Shown here: positions 18,025 to 27,160 of the stretch, piece by piece
Layout of the letters: the number at the start of each line of letters is the position of its first letter
Position numbering within the stretch: the first letter of the stretch is position 1
Source of the DNA: Actinomycetota bacterium
GTDB lineage: Bacteria; Actinomycetota; Acidimicrobiia; Acidimicrobiales; JAJPHE01
Assembly: GCA_021325435.1 (NCBI GenBank)
Contig: JAJPHE010000118.1
Coordinates: forward strand, 42,036-106,035
Direction of reading: 5' to 3'
DNA length: 64,000 bases
Program-made: the position numbers and the translations under genes
Notes under the pieces: generated by a model
Database searches by the model: none
Told to the model about the DNA's origin: nothing
What the model saw: the letters and a program-made list of their open reading frames with translations, nothing else

Positions 18025-19513
18025 CCGCCGCCGTCACCCGGAGGTCGTCGGCGGCCGGTCGCAGCCAGACGGGGGATTCGTCGGGCCAGCCGTCCTGGAT
18101 CCTCCAGGTGGCGATCACCCCCAGCAGGATGAAGAACAGACGAGGTGGGGCGTTGAACGTGTACACGTCGGCGACGGCGCTCATCAGCGCCCAGTTCACC
18201 ACGGCGATGAGAAGGGCGGCCCGCAGGGCCCGCTGGCCGGGGTCGACCGCCCTGGTCCTCGAACGTCCGGCGCCGGTGGCGGCCACGACGAGGATGAGAA
18301 TCAGCGAGAGCAGGCCGAGCAGGCCGCCTTCGCCGAGCTGGCCCAGGTAGGCGTCGTCGAGAATGGTGTTGGCCGGCGGCGGAAGCCGGTTGCTGAGCGC
18401 CAGCTCGTCGGACTCGAACGTCCGGGGTCCGTACCCGACCACCGGTCGACGGCCCACGGCCGCCAGGGTCGGGCCGATGTCGTGGAGGCGGTGCTCGAGA
18501 CTGTTGTGCAGTTCGGTGCCCGGTCGGTTGTGGAAGGAACTGACCAGCTGGGTGCGGACGTTGGGCTGGATCACCGCCAGGGCGGTGACGCCCACCAGCA
18601 TGAACACGATTTGCCACCCTGCCCGCCGCCAGTTCAGGGCGGCGGTCATGACCAACGACAGCAGGAGAAGCAGGTAGGTGGCCCGGGAAGCGGTGAACAG
18701 CATCCCGGCCATCATCACAAGGCCGGTAACCGACCATCCGAGCCTCGCCCGCCGGTCGCGGGCGTTGATGGCAAGTGCCAGGCCGATGGGGAGCATCAGC
18801 GCTTCGACCGTGCCGAAGATCAATGGCTGCTCGAACGTCGAATGAACGCGGAAGATGCCGGAGCGCACCAGGGTGCCGCTAGCGGTGAGCTGGTCGATGT
18901 ACTGGTTCGTCGCAGCCGGCAGCACAGGGTGCAGGAACGTGAAGATGTTCCTGTGGGTGAAGAACTCCACCACCGCGAGAACGCCGGTGAACCCTCCGAG
19001 GCCCGCCATCCACTCCAGCAGTGACCGGATGCGGTCGGGCCGTCGCCCCAGCAATCCCACGGTGAGCCAGAACGGGAGGAGGTAGTCCAAGCCGTCGGTC
19101 AGCACCCGCCTTATGGCTCCGCTCACCTCGTAGTTGGTGAGGGCGGTGATGTTCACCACCGCGGCCACGACAGTGATGGCCAGCCACAGCAGCAAGGGCA
19201 GGTCGAGCGGGTTCGGCGAGCGGAACGTCGGGCGCGGATGCCGGCGTGACTGGATCACCCATCCGGCCAACGCGGCGAAGAACACCAGACGGCCGGCGGT
19301 GAGAGTTGTGCCCCCGACATGGTACGAGAACGGCACCGGCACCAGGAACGTGGTAAGGACCACGAGGAGCAGCCCGGCCCACGGGCTACAGAGGCAGATG
19401 CCGACGGCCGCCAACCCGACCAGCACGGCCACCGGCAGGGACGGAGCGATGACCGCCAGCAGGGCGGCCACCATGGCCAGCAGTCCCACGGCGGCGGCGG
19501 TGCGAGCTTTCAC
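18005..19513 (-). CDS. O-antigen ligase/polymerase family membrane protein (Wzy-like)
   Basis: A 502-residue protein with about 11-12 hydrophobic segments. HSTFEQPLIFGTVEALMLPIGLALA near residue 225 and VVGYGPRTFESDELAL near residue 355, followed by a long loop and DDAYLGQLGEGGLLGLL, are typical of the Wzy_C/O-antigen ligase superfamily. This group either polymerises lipid-linked repeat units or ligates finished chains outside the membrane. The start is GTG 19513, 13 bp after the Wzz-like gene, so the two are an operon. A second Wzy-like protein lies at 51772, so this locus carries two polymerase or ligase candidates. Which one polymerises cannot be told from sequence. Confidence 0.87.
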   Translation of the reverse strand: MKARTAAAVGLLAMVAALLAVIAPSLPVAVLVGLAAVGICLCSPWAGLLLVVLTTFLVPVPFSYHVGGTTLTAGRLVFFAALAGWVIQSRRHPRPTFRSPNPLDLPLLLWLAITVVAAVVNITALTNYEVSGAIRRVLTDGLDYLLPFWLTVGLLGRRPDRIRSLLEWMAGLGGFTGVLAVVEFFTHRNIFTFLHPVLPAATNQYIDQLTASGTLVRSGIFRVHSTFEQPLIFGTVEALMLPIGLALAINARDRRARLGWSVTGLVMMAGMLFTASRATYLLLLLSLVMTAALNWRRAGWQIVFMLVGVTALAVIQPNVRTQLVSSFHNRPGTELHNSLEHRLHDIGPTLAAVGRRPVVGYGPRTFESDELALSNRLPPPANTILDDAYLGQLGEGGLLGLLSLILILVVAATGAGRSRTRAVDPGQRALRAALLIAVVNWALMSAVADVYTFNAPPRLFFILLGVIATWRIQDGWPDESPVWLRPAADDLRVTAAATAPTA

Positions 19514-19526
19514 CGGCTGTTCAGGG

Positions 19527-20147
19527 TCAGGCGCGGTCCACCGCGAAGGCGACCATGGCGGCCAGGCCGAATCCGAGGATGCCCGCCACGGTGAGGTTGC
19601 GGGTGGCGTGGCGCGAGTCGCGCACTGTCACTGGCGCCTGAAGCGTGCTCAGAACGATTTGTTCGTCAGCGGGGGCACCGGCGCCGCCGAAGGTGGCGAG
19701 CTGTCCCTGCAGGTTGGCGATAATCCCCTGGGCCACGGCTTGGGCGTCGGCACCGCTGCTGAGCTGGACGGCGATCTGAAGGTCGAGGGTGGCGGGGGGT
19801 ACGGTGACAGTGACGTGGGTTCTCAGATCCTTCAGGGCCATACGGACGCCGGTCTGGTCCTCGACCTGCTGGAGCACCTGATCACTCGTGGCCAGGCTGG
19901 CGAAGGTCGGCATCATCCCGTTGAGCTTGTTCACCGTCTGCTGGCCGAAGCCGGGGTCGATCAGGAATCGAGGCTGGTTGACGGTGACCACCGCGGTCGA
20001 TGTCGATGTGACGGCGGCGGTGGCAGTGAGAGCAGCCGCCACACCCAGGCCGAGGACGGTACCGATGAAGAGCAGCACCCACCACCGGCGCACCACTCCC
20101 CGGACGCGCTCCCAACCGATCCCGAGCTCTAGGGGGAGCAGGCTCAC
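19527..20147 (-). CDS. Wzz-like chain-length determinant, short form
   Basis: A 206-residue protein with one hydrophobic segment near residues 22-45 (WWVLLFIGTVLGLGVAAAL) and one near 188-203 (TVAGILGFGLAAMVAF). About 140 extracytoplasmic residues lie between, the topology of Wzz/YveK proteins that set polysaccharide length. The middle has TVNKLNGMMPTFASLATSD and a V-T-V-PPATLDLQIAVQL strand pair. It has no C-terminal Tyr-kinase domain, and it is shorter than classic Wzz. The GTG at 20147 is the start. It directly precedes the Wzy-like gene, an arrangement repeated at 51772-54371. Confidence 0.8.
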   Translation of the reverse strand: MSLLPLELGIGWERVRGVVRRWWVLLFIGTVLGLGVAAALTATAAVTSTSTAVVTVNQPRFLIDPGFGQQTVNKLNGMMPTFASLATSDQVLQQVEDQTGVRMALKDLRTHVTVTVPPATLDLQIAVQLSSGADAQAVAQGIIANLQGQLATFGGAGAPADEQIVLSTLQAPVTVRDSRHATRNLTVAGILGFGLAAMVAFAVDRA

Positions 20148-20295
20148 TGATCGGCGCGCAGATACGAGTGGTGGTGCACCGGCAGTGATGGTACGGCATC
20201 GTCCCCCGCCGCACGTGGAACGTCCGCATTCGACCGATACGACCTAGCCGCCTCGCGTCGTCGGTCGCCAGGGCGACCACGAGGCAGAATGGCCT
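20148..20295. promoter_or_regulatory. divergent intergenic region
   Basis: A 148-bp gap between the Wzz-like gene and a GT4 gene. It should hold both promoters. I see no strong box, hairpin or riboswitch-like core. Confidence 0.35.
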
Positions 20296-21399
20296 GTGCG
20301 GATCCTTCTTACCAGCCCCTTCGCCCATCCGTACGTGCGGCGGGGCGTCGAGCGCTACGTCGGGGAGCTGGCCGACTGGCTCGCCGGGCAGGGCCATGAG
20401 GTGGTGCTGCTCACCACGGCGCCGGACCGCTCGAGAAGCGAGTCACGCCCGAGCGGGGCCCTCACCGTGTTCGTCCGTTCCGGGGCGAGCGTCGGACGCG
20501 GGCGGCTCCGGGTCGACGAGCTGATCCGCACGACCGCGCCCATTCTGCGCGGACTGTTGCGACTGGGGTCATTCGACCGGGTCGAGGCCCATCACTATCC
20601 CGACGCCACCGCCCTGCGGTCGACGGCCTTGCCCCGGCGCGGCGGTTACGACTTCTGGCTTCCCGGGGTGCCGAGGCGCACCTCTTTCCTGGGGCGGCCG
20701 CTTCACCGGGCCGAGTTCGGTTGGGCCGTGGGAGGAGCGCGCCGACTGCTCGCTCTCAGCGAGCATGCCGCCGCCGCCCTGCACGCCGAGTTCGGACACC
20801 AGGCTGTCGTCCTGCCGCCCGGTGTCGACACCTCGCGCTACGACGGCCCCCGCCCGTCCGACCCGGACCAGCAGCTCATCTTCTGCCCGGCGGCGCCTGA
20901 CGACCCCCGCAAGAGGGTCGAAGTCCTGGTCCGCGCTCTGCCGCTGGTCAAGAAGCGGCGCCCCCACGCCACCCTGCTGCTCGCTCCTCCCACCGAGGCG
21001 TCCGTGGTCGGGCTCCTCGCCAGCCTGGACGACGACCTCCGTGCCTACATCAAGGTGAGGGTCCCCGACAGCTCGGAGGAGCTGGCCGCCCTCTACCGAC
21101 GCGCTCAAGTGACCGTACTGCCCTCGCTGGACGAGGCCTTCGGTCTCGTCCTTGTCGAGTCCCTGGCGGCCGGCACACCGGTGGTGGGCACAAACAGCGG
21201 CGGCATACCAGAGATCATCTCCGACCCGGCCATCGGACGCCTGGCCGCCGCCGACGACCCCGAAGACCTGGCCGACGCCATCACCGCCTGTCTCGACCTG
21301 GGCTCCGACACCGACCTGTCCGAGCGGTGCCGCCGCTTCGCCCGGCGATGGGACTGGGACCAGGTGGGCCCGCGCTGGTTGGAACTGGATCAGCCCTGA
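20296..21399 (+). CDS. glycosyltransferase family 4
   Basis: A 367-residue GT-B enzyme starting at GTG 20296. LTSPFAHPYVRRGVERYVGELADWL is the acceptor loop, close to CLAHPYTWPAVRRGGERYLDDL in the gene at 34394. The donor half opens with DDPRKRVEVLVRALPLV, and PSLDEAFGLVLVESLAAG near residue 275 gives E-x7-E. The C-terminus RWDWDQVGPRWLELD is also shared with the 34394 gene, so these are paralogues. It is followed by 63 bp and then the secreted NHL gene, which has its own ribosome binding site. Confidence 0.87.
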   Translation: MRILLTSPFAHPYVRRGVERYVGELADWLAGQGHEVVLLTTAPDRSRSESRPSGALTVFVRSGASVGRGRLRVDELIRTTAPILRGLLRLGSFDRVEAHHYPDATALRSTALPRRGGYDFWLPGVPRRTSFLGRPLHRAEFGWAVGGARRLLALSEHAAAALHAEFGHQAVVLPPGVDTSRYDGPRPSDPDQQLIFCPAAPDDPRKRVEVLVRALPLVKKRRPHATLLLAPPTEASVVGLLASLDDDLRAYIKVRVPDSSEELAALYRRAQVTVLPSLDEAFGLVLVESLAAGTPVVGTNSGGIPEIISDPAIGRLAAADDPEDLADAITACLDLGSDTDLSERCRRFARRWDWDQVGPRWLELDQP

Positions 21400-21462
21400 C
21401 CTAGGGCATTTGCCGGGATCCTCCGATTCGCACAGTTTCTCAGGAGAGGGTCGGGGCAGCCG

Positions 21463-23583
21463 ATGCGTTGGTCCATGGGGATCAACTACATCTTCGGGCG
21501 CGGGCAATCGTTCAAGCGGCGCCGGACCGCCGGCAGGCTCATTGCCTCGGGCACACTCGGCGCAGCGGGCCTACTAATGGCTCCTCTACTGCAGGATTCG
21601 GTGGCCGCGTCAACACCGACGGCCACCCAATCCCAGGTGGCGGGCCCGACCGAGCTGGTGACGGTGGCCGGAGCGGTGTGCACCGGTCCGTCCGCCACCT
21701 CCACCGCCCTGGCACCCATGGGAGTGCTATGGGACGGCAGCGGCGGGTTCTACGTGTCGGTCTACGACAAGGTCCACAGCGAGGTCTGCCACGTCGACGC
21801 CAGCGGCCATATATCGGTTGCCGCTGGGAATGGCACCCCCGGCTACCTGCCGACCGGCTGGGCCGACGGGGTGGCCGCCACCAGCTCCGAGATCTACAAC
21901 CCAGTTGGGCTGTCCCTGTCGGGCGGGAATCTCTATATCGCCGACAGCTGGAACGGCCGGGTGAGGATGGTGGACTCCACCGGGGTGATCTCGTCCGTGG
22001 CCGCCGGGCTGTCCCGGCCCGTCGCGGTCGTGCCCGACGGCTCCGGTGGTTTCTACGTGGCTGATGAGCTGCGCAACCAGGTCCTGGACGTCTCCTCGTC
22101 CGGTTCGGTCGCCGTCACCGCCGGGACAGGCGTGGGCGGGTTCGGCGGAGACAACGGTCCGGCGTCGCAGGCCCTTCTGAACCGGCCCGAGGGTCTGGCC
22201 CTGGTCAACGGGACGCTGTACATCAGCGATTCGAACAACAACCGGATCCGGGCCGTTGACACTACGGGCACCATTCGCACCGTGGCCGGCACCGGGGCGG
22301 CCGGGTACTCCGGAGACCAGGGTCTGGCGACGGCCGCCACCCTTCACGCACCTCTCGGTCTGGCGGCGGACGCGTCCGGGGACCTGTTCATGGCCGACAG
22401 CGAGAATGCCGCCGTGCGCGAGGTTTCGTCGGCCGGTGTCATCTCGACCGTCGCCGGTACTGGCCAGAAGGGATACACCGGTGATGGTGGCCCCGCCACC
22501 GGAGCCGAGCTCTACTGGCCGACCGGGGTCAGCGTCGATCCGTCGGGGGACCTCCTCATTGCCGACGGTGGTAGCGCTCGGGTGCGCCAGGTCGTGAACG
22601 GGATCATCTCCACCGTCGCCGGTAACGGTTCCGTGGGGATGTCCGGGGATGGCGGTCCGGCGGTGAACGCTTCGCTGGCCGAGCCGGTCGGAGTGGCCGT
22701 CGGCTCAAGCGGCGTCGACGTGGTCGACTCCCAAAACGGGGTCATCCGGCACATCTCGACGACAGGCACGATCACCACGCTGGCCGGCCCGGCTGGCGGC
22801 TACACCTTCCCGATCGCCGACCTGTTCGACTCCAAGGGGAACCTCTACGTCGCCGACTGGGGCAACCGGATCTTCGAGGTCATGGCTGGTACCGGCCAGG
22901 TCCGCGTGGTGGCGGGCACGGGCACTGCGGGCTACACGGGCGACGGAGGCCCCGCCACCGGCGCCGAGCTGAACCAGCCCTCAGGGCTGGCGCTCGACAG
23001 CCACTCGAACCTCTACATCTCCGACTCCGGCAACAATGTGGTCCGGATGGTCAGCCCCACCGGCAAGATCAGCACCTACGCCGGGGACGGCTTCCCGACC
23101 AGCTCGACCAATCCCCTGGGAGACGGTCAGAAGGCCCGCGCTGCCAGCTTCCACTTTCCGTACGGGTTGCTGTGGACGTCCAACGGTCTGTACGTCTCGG
23201 ACCGCGACAACCAGCGGATCCGCCTGGTGAGCTCGGGCGGGGTCGTGTCCACCGTGGCGGGCACCGGCGTGGTGGGCTGGACGCCCGATGGCACTTCGGT
23301 TACCAGCGCAGCATTCAACTACCCGGCCGGCCTGGCCCTGACCGCCGACGGGCGCCTGTTGGTCGCCGACGACGGCAACTGCGTCGTGAGGGTCATCGCC
23401 TACGGCCTGGTCTCTACCGATGCCGGGTGGGGGCCGGCCAAGGGTGTCACCCCGACCTGCGGGTACATCGGGGCGAACGGCGACGAAGTCCTCAACCATC
23501 CTCTGGCGCTGGCGACCGCATCGACCGGCACCGTCTACGTGGCCGACTCCCTCAACAATCGGGTCCGGTCCTTCACGCCCTGA
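21463..23583 (+). CDS. secreted NHL-repeat beta-propeller protein
   Basis: A 706-residue protein. The N-terminus has basic residues (FKRRRTAGR) and a hydrophobic stretch ending near residue 49, a signal peptide or anchor. The rest is about nine to ten repeats with the theme VAGTG-GY-GDGGPAT-A-L-P-GLA followed by LYI(A/S)DS-NNRIR-V, the NHL pattern that folds into a beta-propeller. Clear copies lie near residues 220, 268, 325, 380, 480 and 605. NHL propellers bind glycans or proteins; no catalytic residues are seen. An AGGAGAGG stretch lies about 14 nt before ATG 21463. Among GT genes it may bind the exported polymer, which is inference. Its last 11 bp overlap the convergent methyltransferase. 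Confidence 0.85.
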   Translation: MRWSMGINYIFGRGQSFKRRRTAGRLIASGTLGAAGLLMAPLLQDSVAASTPTATQSQVAGPTELVTVAGAVCTGPSATSTALAPMGVLWDGSGGFYVSVYDKVHSEVCHVDASGHISVAAGNGTPGYLPTGWADGVAATSSEIYNPVGLSLSGGNLYIADSWNGRVRMVDSTGVISSVAAGLSRPVAVVPDGSGGFYVADELRNQVLDVSSSGSVAVTAGTGVGGFGGDNGPASQALLNRPEGLALVNGTLYISDSNNNRIRAVDTTGTIRTVAGTGAAGYSGDQGLATAATLHAPLGLAADASGDLFMADSENAAVREVSSAGVISTVAGTGQKGYTGDGGPATGAELYWPTGVSVDPSGDLLIADGGSARVRQVVNGIISTVAGNGSVGMSGDGGPAVNASLAEPVGVAVGSSGVDVVDSQNGVIRHISTTGTITTLAGPAGGYTFPIADLFDSKGNLYVADWGNRIFEVMAGTGQVRVVAGTGTAGYTGDGGPATGAELNQPSGLALDSHSNLYISDSGNNVVRMVSPTGKISTYAGDGFPTSSTNPLGDGQKARAASFHFPYGLLWTSNGLYVSDRDNQRIRLVSSGGVVSTVAGTGVVGWTPDGTSVTSAAFNYPAGLALTADGRLLVADDGNCVVRVIAYGLVSTDAGWGPAKGVTPTCGYIGANGDEVLNHPLALATASTGTVYVADSLNNRVRSFTP

Positions 23584-24433
23584 CCGGCGGGAGGGCTCGG
23601 TGCCTCAGGGCGACTATCGAGCGAATCTCCGGTCCGACCGCCTCGATTACCTCGTCCGGGGTCTCCTCCTTGCGGATCGTGAATCCATGGCGATGCAGGA
23701 GGTTGGTGAGGCTGGCCACATCGACTCCGGCGTGCAGGTCGATGAGGAGTACGAGCGGCGCGTCGCTACCGAGCAGGCGCGCCGCTCCGGCCAGAACGCT
23801 CAGCTCGGCCCCTTCGACGTCCACCTTGACCACGTCCGGCGGCCCCCACCCGGCCTCTTCGACGAGGTCGTCGAGCGGGCGGGTGCGGATCCGTCGGGTG
23901 CCGATGGGGCGGTAGAAGTCCTCTTGGTGGAGCCGGCTCTCCACGAGAGTGTGCAGGCCAAGGTGGGGGGACAGGATGAGGTCGGCCTCGCCGTCGGCTT
24001 CGGCGGCGGCCACGCTGAGGGTCCGAACCCGGTCGCCCATGCCGGAGCGGCGCACGTTCTCCTCCAGCCACCGGGCGTTGTCGGGGTCCGCCTCGACGGC
24101 GAGGACCCGGGCTCCGCGCCCCCCCTTCTTCGCCGCCCAGATGGTGAACTCACCCATGTTGGCGCCGACGTCGACCATGTATCCGCCGGGGGGCAGCAGC
24201 CAGCCGATGTTGCGGTACATGTCGCGCTCGTACCAGCGAAGCACGCGGGTAAGCACGCTCGGATCGCGGTGGGGGTTGAGCCTCAGCCACCCCGACCGGG
24301 TGGGGACCGGGACGAAGCGGTCGGGGAACAGCCGGTTCACACCGGTTCTCAGGAACCGGTAGCTGGCCAACCGGGCAAGCCGCCCTACTCGGTACTTCAG
24401 CCCCACGATCGGCTCCCCATCGACCGCAAGCAT
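23573..24433 (-). CDS. FkbM-family SAM methyltransferase
   Basis: A 286-residue methyltransferase. GYMVDVGANMGEFTIWAAKKG near residue 84 is the FkbM motif I, VLAVEADPDNARWLEENVRR the following acidic strand, and PDVVKVDVEGAELSVLAGA near residue 210 the FkbM signature (KxDVEGxE). FkbM enzymes O-methylate hydroxyl groups, often on sugars in polysaccharide clusters. ATG 24433 is the start; the longer frame overlaps the divergent methyltransferase promoter. It lies back to back with another methyltransferase, separated by 108 bp, so decoration of the same glycan is likely. Confidence 0.88.
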   Translation of the reverse strand: MLAVDGEPIVGLKYRVGRLARLASYRFLRTGVNRLFPDRFVPVPTRSGWLRLNPHRDPSVLTRVLRWYERDMYRNIGWLLPPGGYMVDVGANMGEFTIWAAKKGGRGARVLAVEADPDNARWLEENVRRSGMGDRVRTLSVAAAEADGEADLILSPHLGLHTLVESRLHQEDFYRPIGTRRIRTRPLDDLVEEAGWGPPDVVKVDVEGAELSVLAGAARLLGSDAPLVLLIDLHAGVDVASLTNLLHRHGFTIRKEETPDEVIEAVGPEIRSIVALRHRALPPVRA

Positions 24434-24541
24434 GCCAGGCCCGCCCCGGACCGACGCACCCGCGACAGGGTCCGGCCCGAGGGCCGCTCGCCTACACTCG
24501 TCCGGTGGGCGTTCTGACGGACGACGGATGACTCCCTGACG

Positions 24542-25276
24542 GTGGGCCCCGAGCAACAGGATCTGCTGTCGGGATCCGACTGGTACCACACCATCGAGCT
24601 TCCCGACGGCCGAGTGACACCGGGGTTCTTCGACCACCGAAGCGTGGTCGGCCGCTATCAGCTTCCCGATGACCTCTCCGGTGTGCGGGCCCTCGATGTC
24701 GGGTGCGCCGACGGCTTCTTCTCGTTCGAGCTCGAAAGGCGTGGCGCCGAGGTGGTAGCGATCGACGCCCCCGACCGAAACTCGCTCGATTTCCCGGCCC
24801 CCCTGAGGAGGGAGTCGGGTCGCGAGACGCTGAGAGCGCTGGTTGACAACTTCGAGGTCGTCCGGACAGCCCTGGGGTCCAAGGTTGACCGTCGGCTGAT
24901 GACTGTCTACGAGATCAAGCCGGAGGACCTCGGCTTATTTGACCTGGTCTTCGTGGGCTCGATCTTGATCCACCTGCGTGACCCCGCTGCTGCCCTCATG
25001 AAGCTGGCGGCGGTGTGCCGGGGCCAGATCCAAGTTGTCGAGGAGGTCGACCGCCGGCTCGACCGCTCCCGTCGGCCGTTGGCCAGGCTCCAGGCACTGT
25101 CTCCTCATCTGACCTGGTGGATCCCCAACCAGGCCGGGTGGTCCGACCTGTTGGTTGCCGCCGGGTTCGACCAGGTCGAGCGGCTAGGCCGGTTCGTCGT
25201 GCCCTATGGCCGGGGCCGTCGGGGAGGCATCCTGCATGCCGGGTTTCGGGCCCGGCCGGTCGTCCCTCCCGGCTAG
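24542..25276 (+). CDS. SAM methyltransferase, CmoB/DUF1698-like
   Basis: A 244-residue protein. SDWYHTIELPDGRVTPGFFDHR at the N-terminus and VRALDVGCADGFFSFELERRG near residue 48 are the pattern of the CmoB-like Methyltransf_9/DUF1698 group; VFVGSILIHLRDPAAAL lies near residue 136. Bacterial relatives in glycan clusters may methylate or carboxymethylate small molecules or sugars. It lacks the full length of CmoB (about 320 residues), so a tRNA role is unlikely. GTG 24542 is the start. It faces the bifunctional sugar transferase gene with a 19-bp gap. Confidence 0.82.
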   Translation: MGPEQQDLLSGSDWYHTIELPDGRVTPGFFDHRSVVGRYQLPDDLSGVRALDVGCADGFFSFELERRGAEVVAIDAPDRNSLDFPAPLRRESGRETLRALVDNFEVVRTALGSKVDRRLMTVYEIKPEDLGLFDLVFVGSILIHLRDPAAALMKLAAVCRGQIQVVEEVDRRLDRSRRPLARLQALSPHLTWWIPNQAGWSDLLVAAGFDQVERLGRFVVPYGRGRRGGILHAGFRARPVVPPG

Positions 25277-25295
25277 GCCGATTGCAGCGACCAGG

Positions 25296-27017
25296 TCAGG
25301 CGAAGGCGGGGCCGAGAGCCGAGCCCGGCTCGAGCTCCAACTCGGCGGCGGCCGCCACCAACTCGTCGACGATCTCGACGCTCGGGGTGAATTCCAACAG
25401 GGGTCGGGCCGGCTGGCCAGCGCCGAGGACCCCCAAGCCGTTCACCCGCAGGAATCTCAGCATGCTGCGCAGGTGCCACCAAGTCAGCCTGGTGAGCAGG
25501 CGGTGGCGGGTCAGCTCCGACAGGCGGTGCGTGCCCGATGCCTCCGGCAGGTAATGGACCTGAAGGCCCCACTGGTGGAGGCGCCAACAGACATCGATGT
25601 CCTCGCAGTAGAGCCGGTAGCCCTCGTCCAATCCGCCCATATCCTGGTAGAGCTGGGCCCGGAACATCAACGCTGCGCCCAGGACCCAGTCGACGTCACA
25701 CGCCCGCTGGGGATCCGAGACTCCGGCCAGATGTTCGGTCTCGATCCGTGTCAACGACGTGACCTGACGCAAGGGTGTGCGGCGGACGAGAGTCGCGGCG
25801 AGGGTCGGGAAACGGCGGGCTGACGGCTGCGGCGAGCCGTCAGGGTAGGTCAGAGACGGTGCCACGGCGCCGGCGGAGGGGTGGCGCTCGAGGTGCGAAG
25901 CCAGGGTGGCGAGAGAGCCAGGTGCCAGCGTGGCATCGGGGTTGAGCAGCATGAGGTACCGGCCCCGAGCGAAGTAACTTCCGAGGTTGCAGTTGGTGGC
26001 GAACCCGTGGCGAACCACTTTCCTCACGAGGCGTACCCACGGGAACTCCGCAGCCACCAGATCGGCGGTGCCGTCGGTCGAAGCGTTGTCGACCACGATC
26101 ACCTCGGCTAGGTCATCGGCGACGTCGGCCTCCAGGGAACGGAGACAGTCGGCGATGTCCCGGGCGGAGTCGTGAGCCACGACAACGACCGAGACGTGCG
26201 GGGCCACCAATTGGTGGGGGACAGCGACCGTTCCGATCTCCTCCGGATAACGCAGGTCGAGGTCCGCTGGAACGCGGTCACCTCCGCACACGATCCATGC
26301 CGTGCGAAGGAGCAGGCGAAGGTCGGACAGGTAGGTCCAGGTCCGGAAGTAGTGCCGGTCGATCCGGGCTCCAGCTTCCGGCGTCAGCCACGACCGCCCC
26401 GTGACCTGCCAGAGCCCCGTCATGCCTGGCTGGAACGGCAGGCGCCAGGAAAACAGGTCCGGCCGTGACCAGAACTCGCGGGGCAGGATCGGGCGAGGGC
26501 CGACGAGGCTCATCTCACCCTTCAAGACATTGATCAGCTGGGGCAGCTCGTCGATGTAGAACCGGCGCAGCACTGCCCCGACGCGGGTCACCCGGGGATC
26601 GCGGCGCATCTTGAAGTAGGGCGGAGCGGCCTCGTTGAGATCCTCCAGCTCGGCCAGCCGGTCCTCGGCGTCCACGACCATGGACCGGAACTTCCACATC
26701 TCGAACTGACGGCCGTGGCGGCCGACCCGCCGCTGGCGGAAGAAGACCGGCCCTCTGCTCTCCAGGCGGATCGCCACGGCGACCAGGAGGAACACAGGGA
26801 GCAGGAGGACCAGGCACACCAGGGCCGCCAGACGGTCCGTCACGAGCTTGGCCCACCAGCCCGGGCCCGAGGGAGGGGTCGGCTCCTCCGGCTCGGAGAA
26901 GGGGGTCGAGGGCCGGCCGAGGATGGGGTAGCCGGCCAGCAGCGCTGCGTCATAGCGTGGGACCGGGCCGCCGGCGACGGTCTTCGACTCGGAAAGAAGT
27001 TCGGCGCTCGACCGCAC
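25296..27017 (-). CDS. fusion: polyprenyl-phosphate sugar phosphotransferase plus GT2
   Basis: A 573-residue protein with two enzyme domains. Residues about 58-255 are a monotopic phosphoglycosyl transferase: one hydrophobic helix (LAALVCLVLLLPVFLLVAV), RRVGRHGRQFEMWKFRSM, the catalytic DE in YIDELPQL and MSLVGPRP, then PGMTGLWQVTGRS. Residues about 275-520 are a GT-A domain: VSVVVVAHDSARD, VIVVDNASTDGT, LMLLNPDATLAPG and YCEDIDVCWRLHQWG. It would place the first phosphosugar on undecaprenyl phosphate and add the second sugar in one protein. The PGT part lacks the N-terminal membrane region of WcaJ/WbaP. GTG 27017 is the start. It is a different type from the PGT at 43196. Confidence 0.88.
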   Translation of the reverse strand: MRSSAELLSESKTVAGGPVPRYDAALLAGYPILGRPSTPFSEPEEPTPPSGPGWWAKLVTDRLAALVCLVLLLPVFLLVAVAIRLESRGPVFFRQRRVGRHGRQFEMWKFRSMVVDAEDRLAELEDLNEAAPPYFKMRRDPRVTRVGAVLRRFYIDELPQLINVLKGEMSLVGPRPILPREFWSRPDLFSWRLPFQPGMTGLWQVTGRSWLTPEAGARIDRHYFRTWTYLSDLRLLLRTAWIVCGGDRVPADLDLRYPEEIGTVAVPHQLVAPHVSVVVVAHDSARDIADCLRSLEADVADDLAEVIVVDNASTDGTADLVAAEFPWVRLVRKVVRHGFATNCNLGSYFARGRYLMLLNPDATLAPGSLATLASHLERHPSAGAVAPSLTYPDGSPQPSARRFPTLAATLVRRTPLRQVTSLTRIETEHLAGVSDPQRACDVDWVLGAALMFRAQLYQDMGGLDEGYRLYCEDIDVCWRLHQWGLQVHYLPEASGTHRLSELTRHRLLTRLTWWHLRSMLRFLRVNGLGVLGAGQPARPLLEFTPSVEIVDELVAAAAELELEPGSALGPAFA

Positions 27018-27160
27018 CGGGTTGCCCCCCCTGCACGTAGGAATCGGCTACCCGGCTAGTTCGCCAGCGAGGCGGACCTTTCCTGCTAGAGACCGTTAAC
27101 CTGGACTGGCTCCGACAAATGCCCTATAGAAAGATCTAACCCACCGCCCTTCAGCCCTGG
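27018..27160. promoter_or_regulatory. AT-rich gap upstream of the fused sugar transferase
   Basis: 143 bp, noticeably richer in A/T than its surroundings in 27095-27140, so a promoter for the gene at 27017 is likely. I could not fix boxes with confidence. Confidence 0.3.

Noticed and set aside
27018..27160. A c-di-GMP-type riboswitch upstream of the fused PGT
   Set aside because: A stretch on the minus strand resembles the 3' block (TAGCCGGGTAGCC), but the conserved 5' core and tetraloop-receptor are missing.
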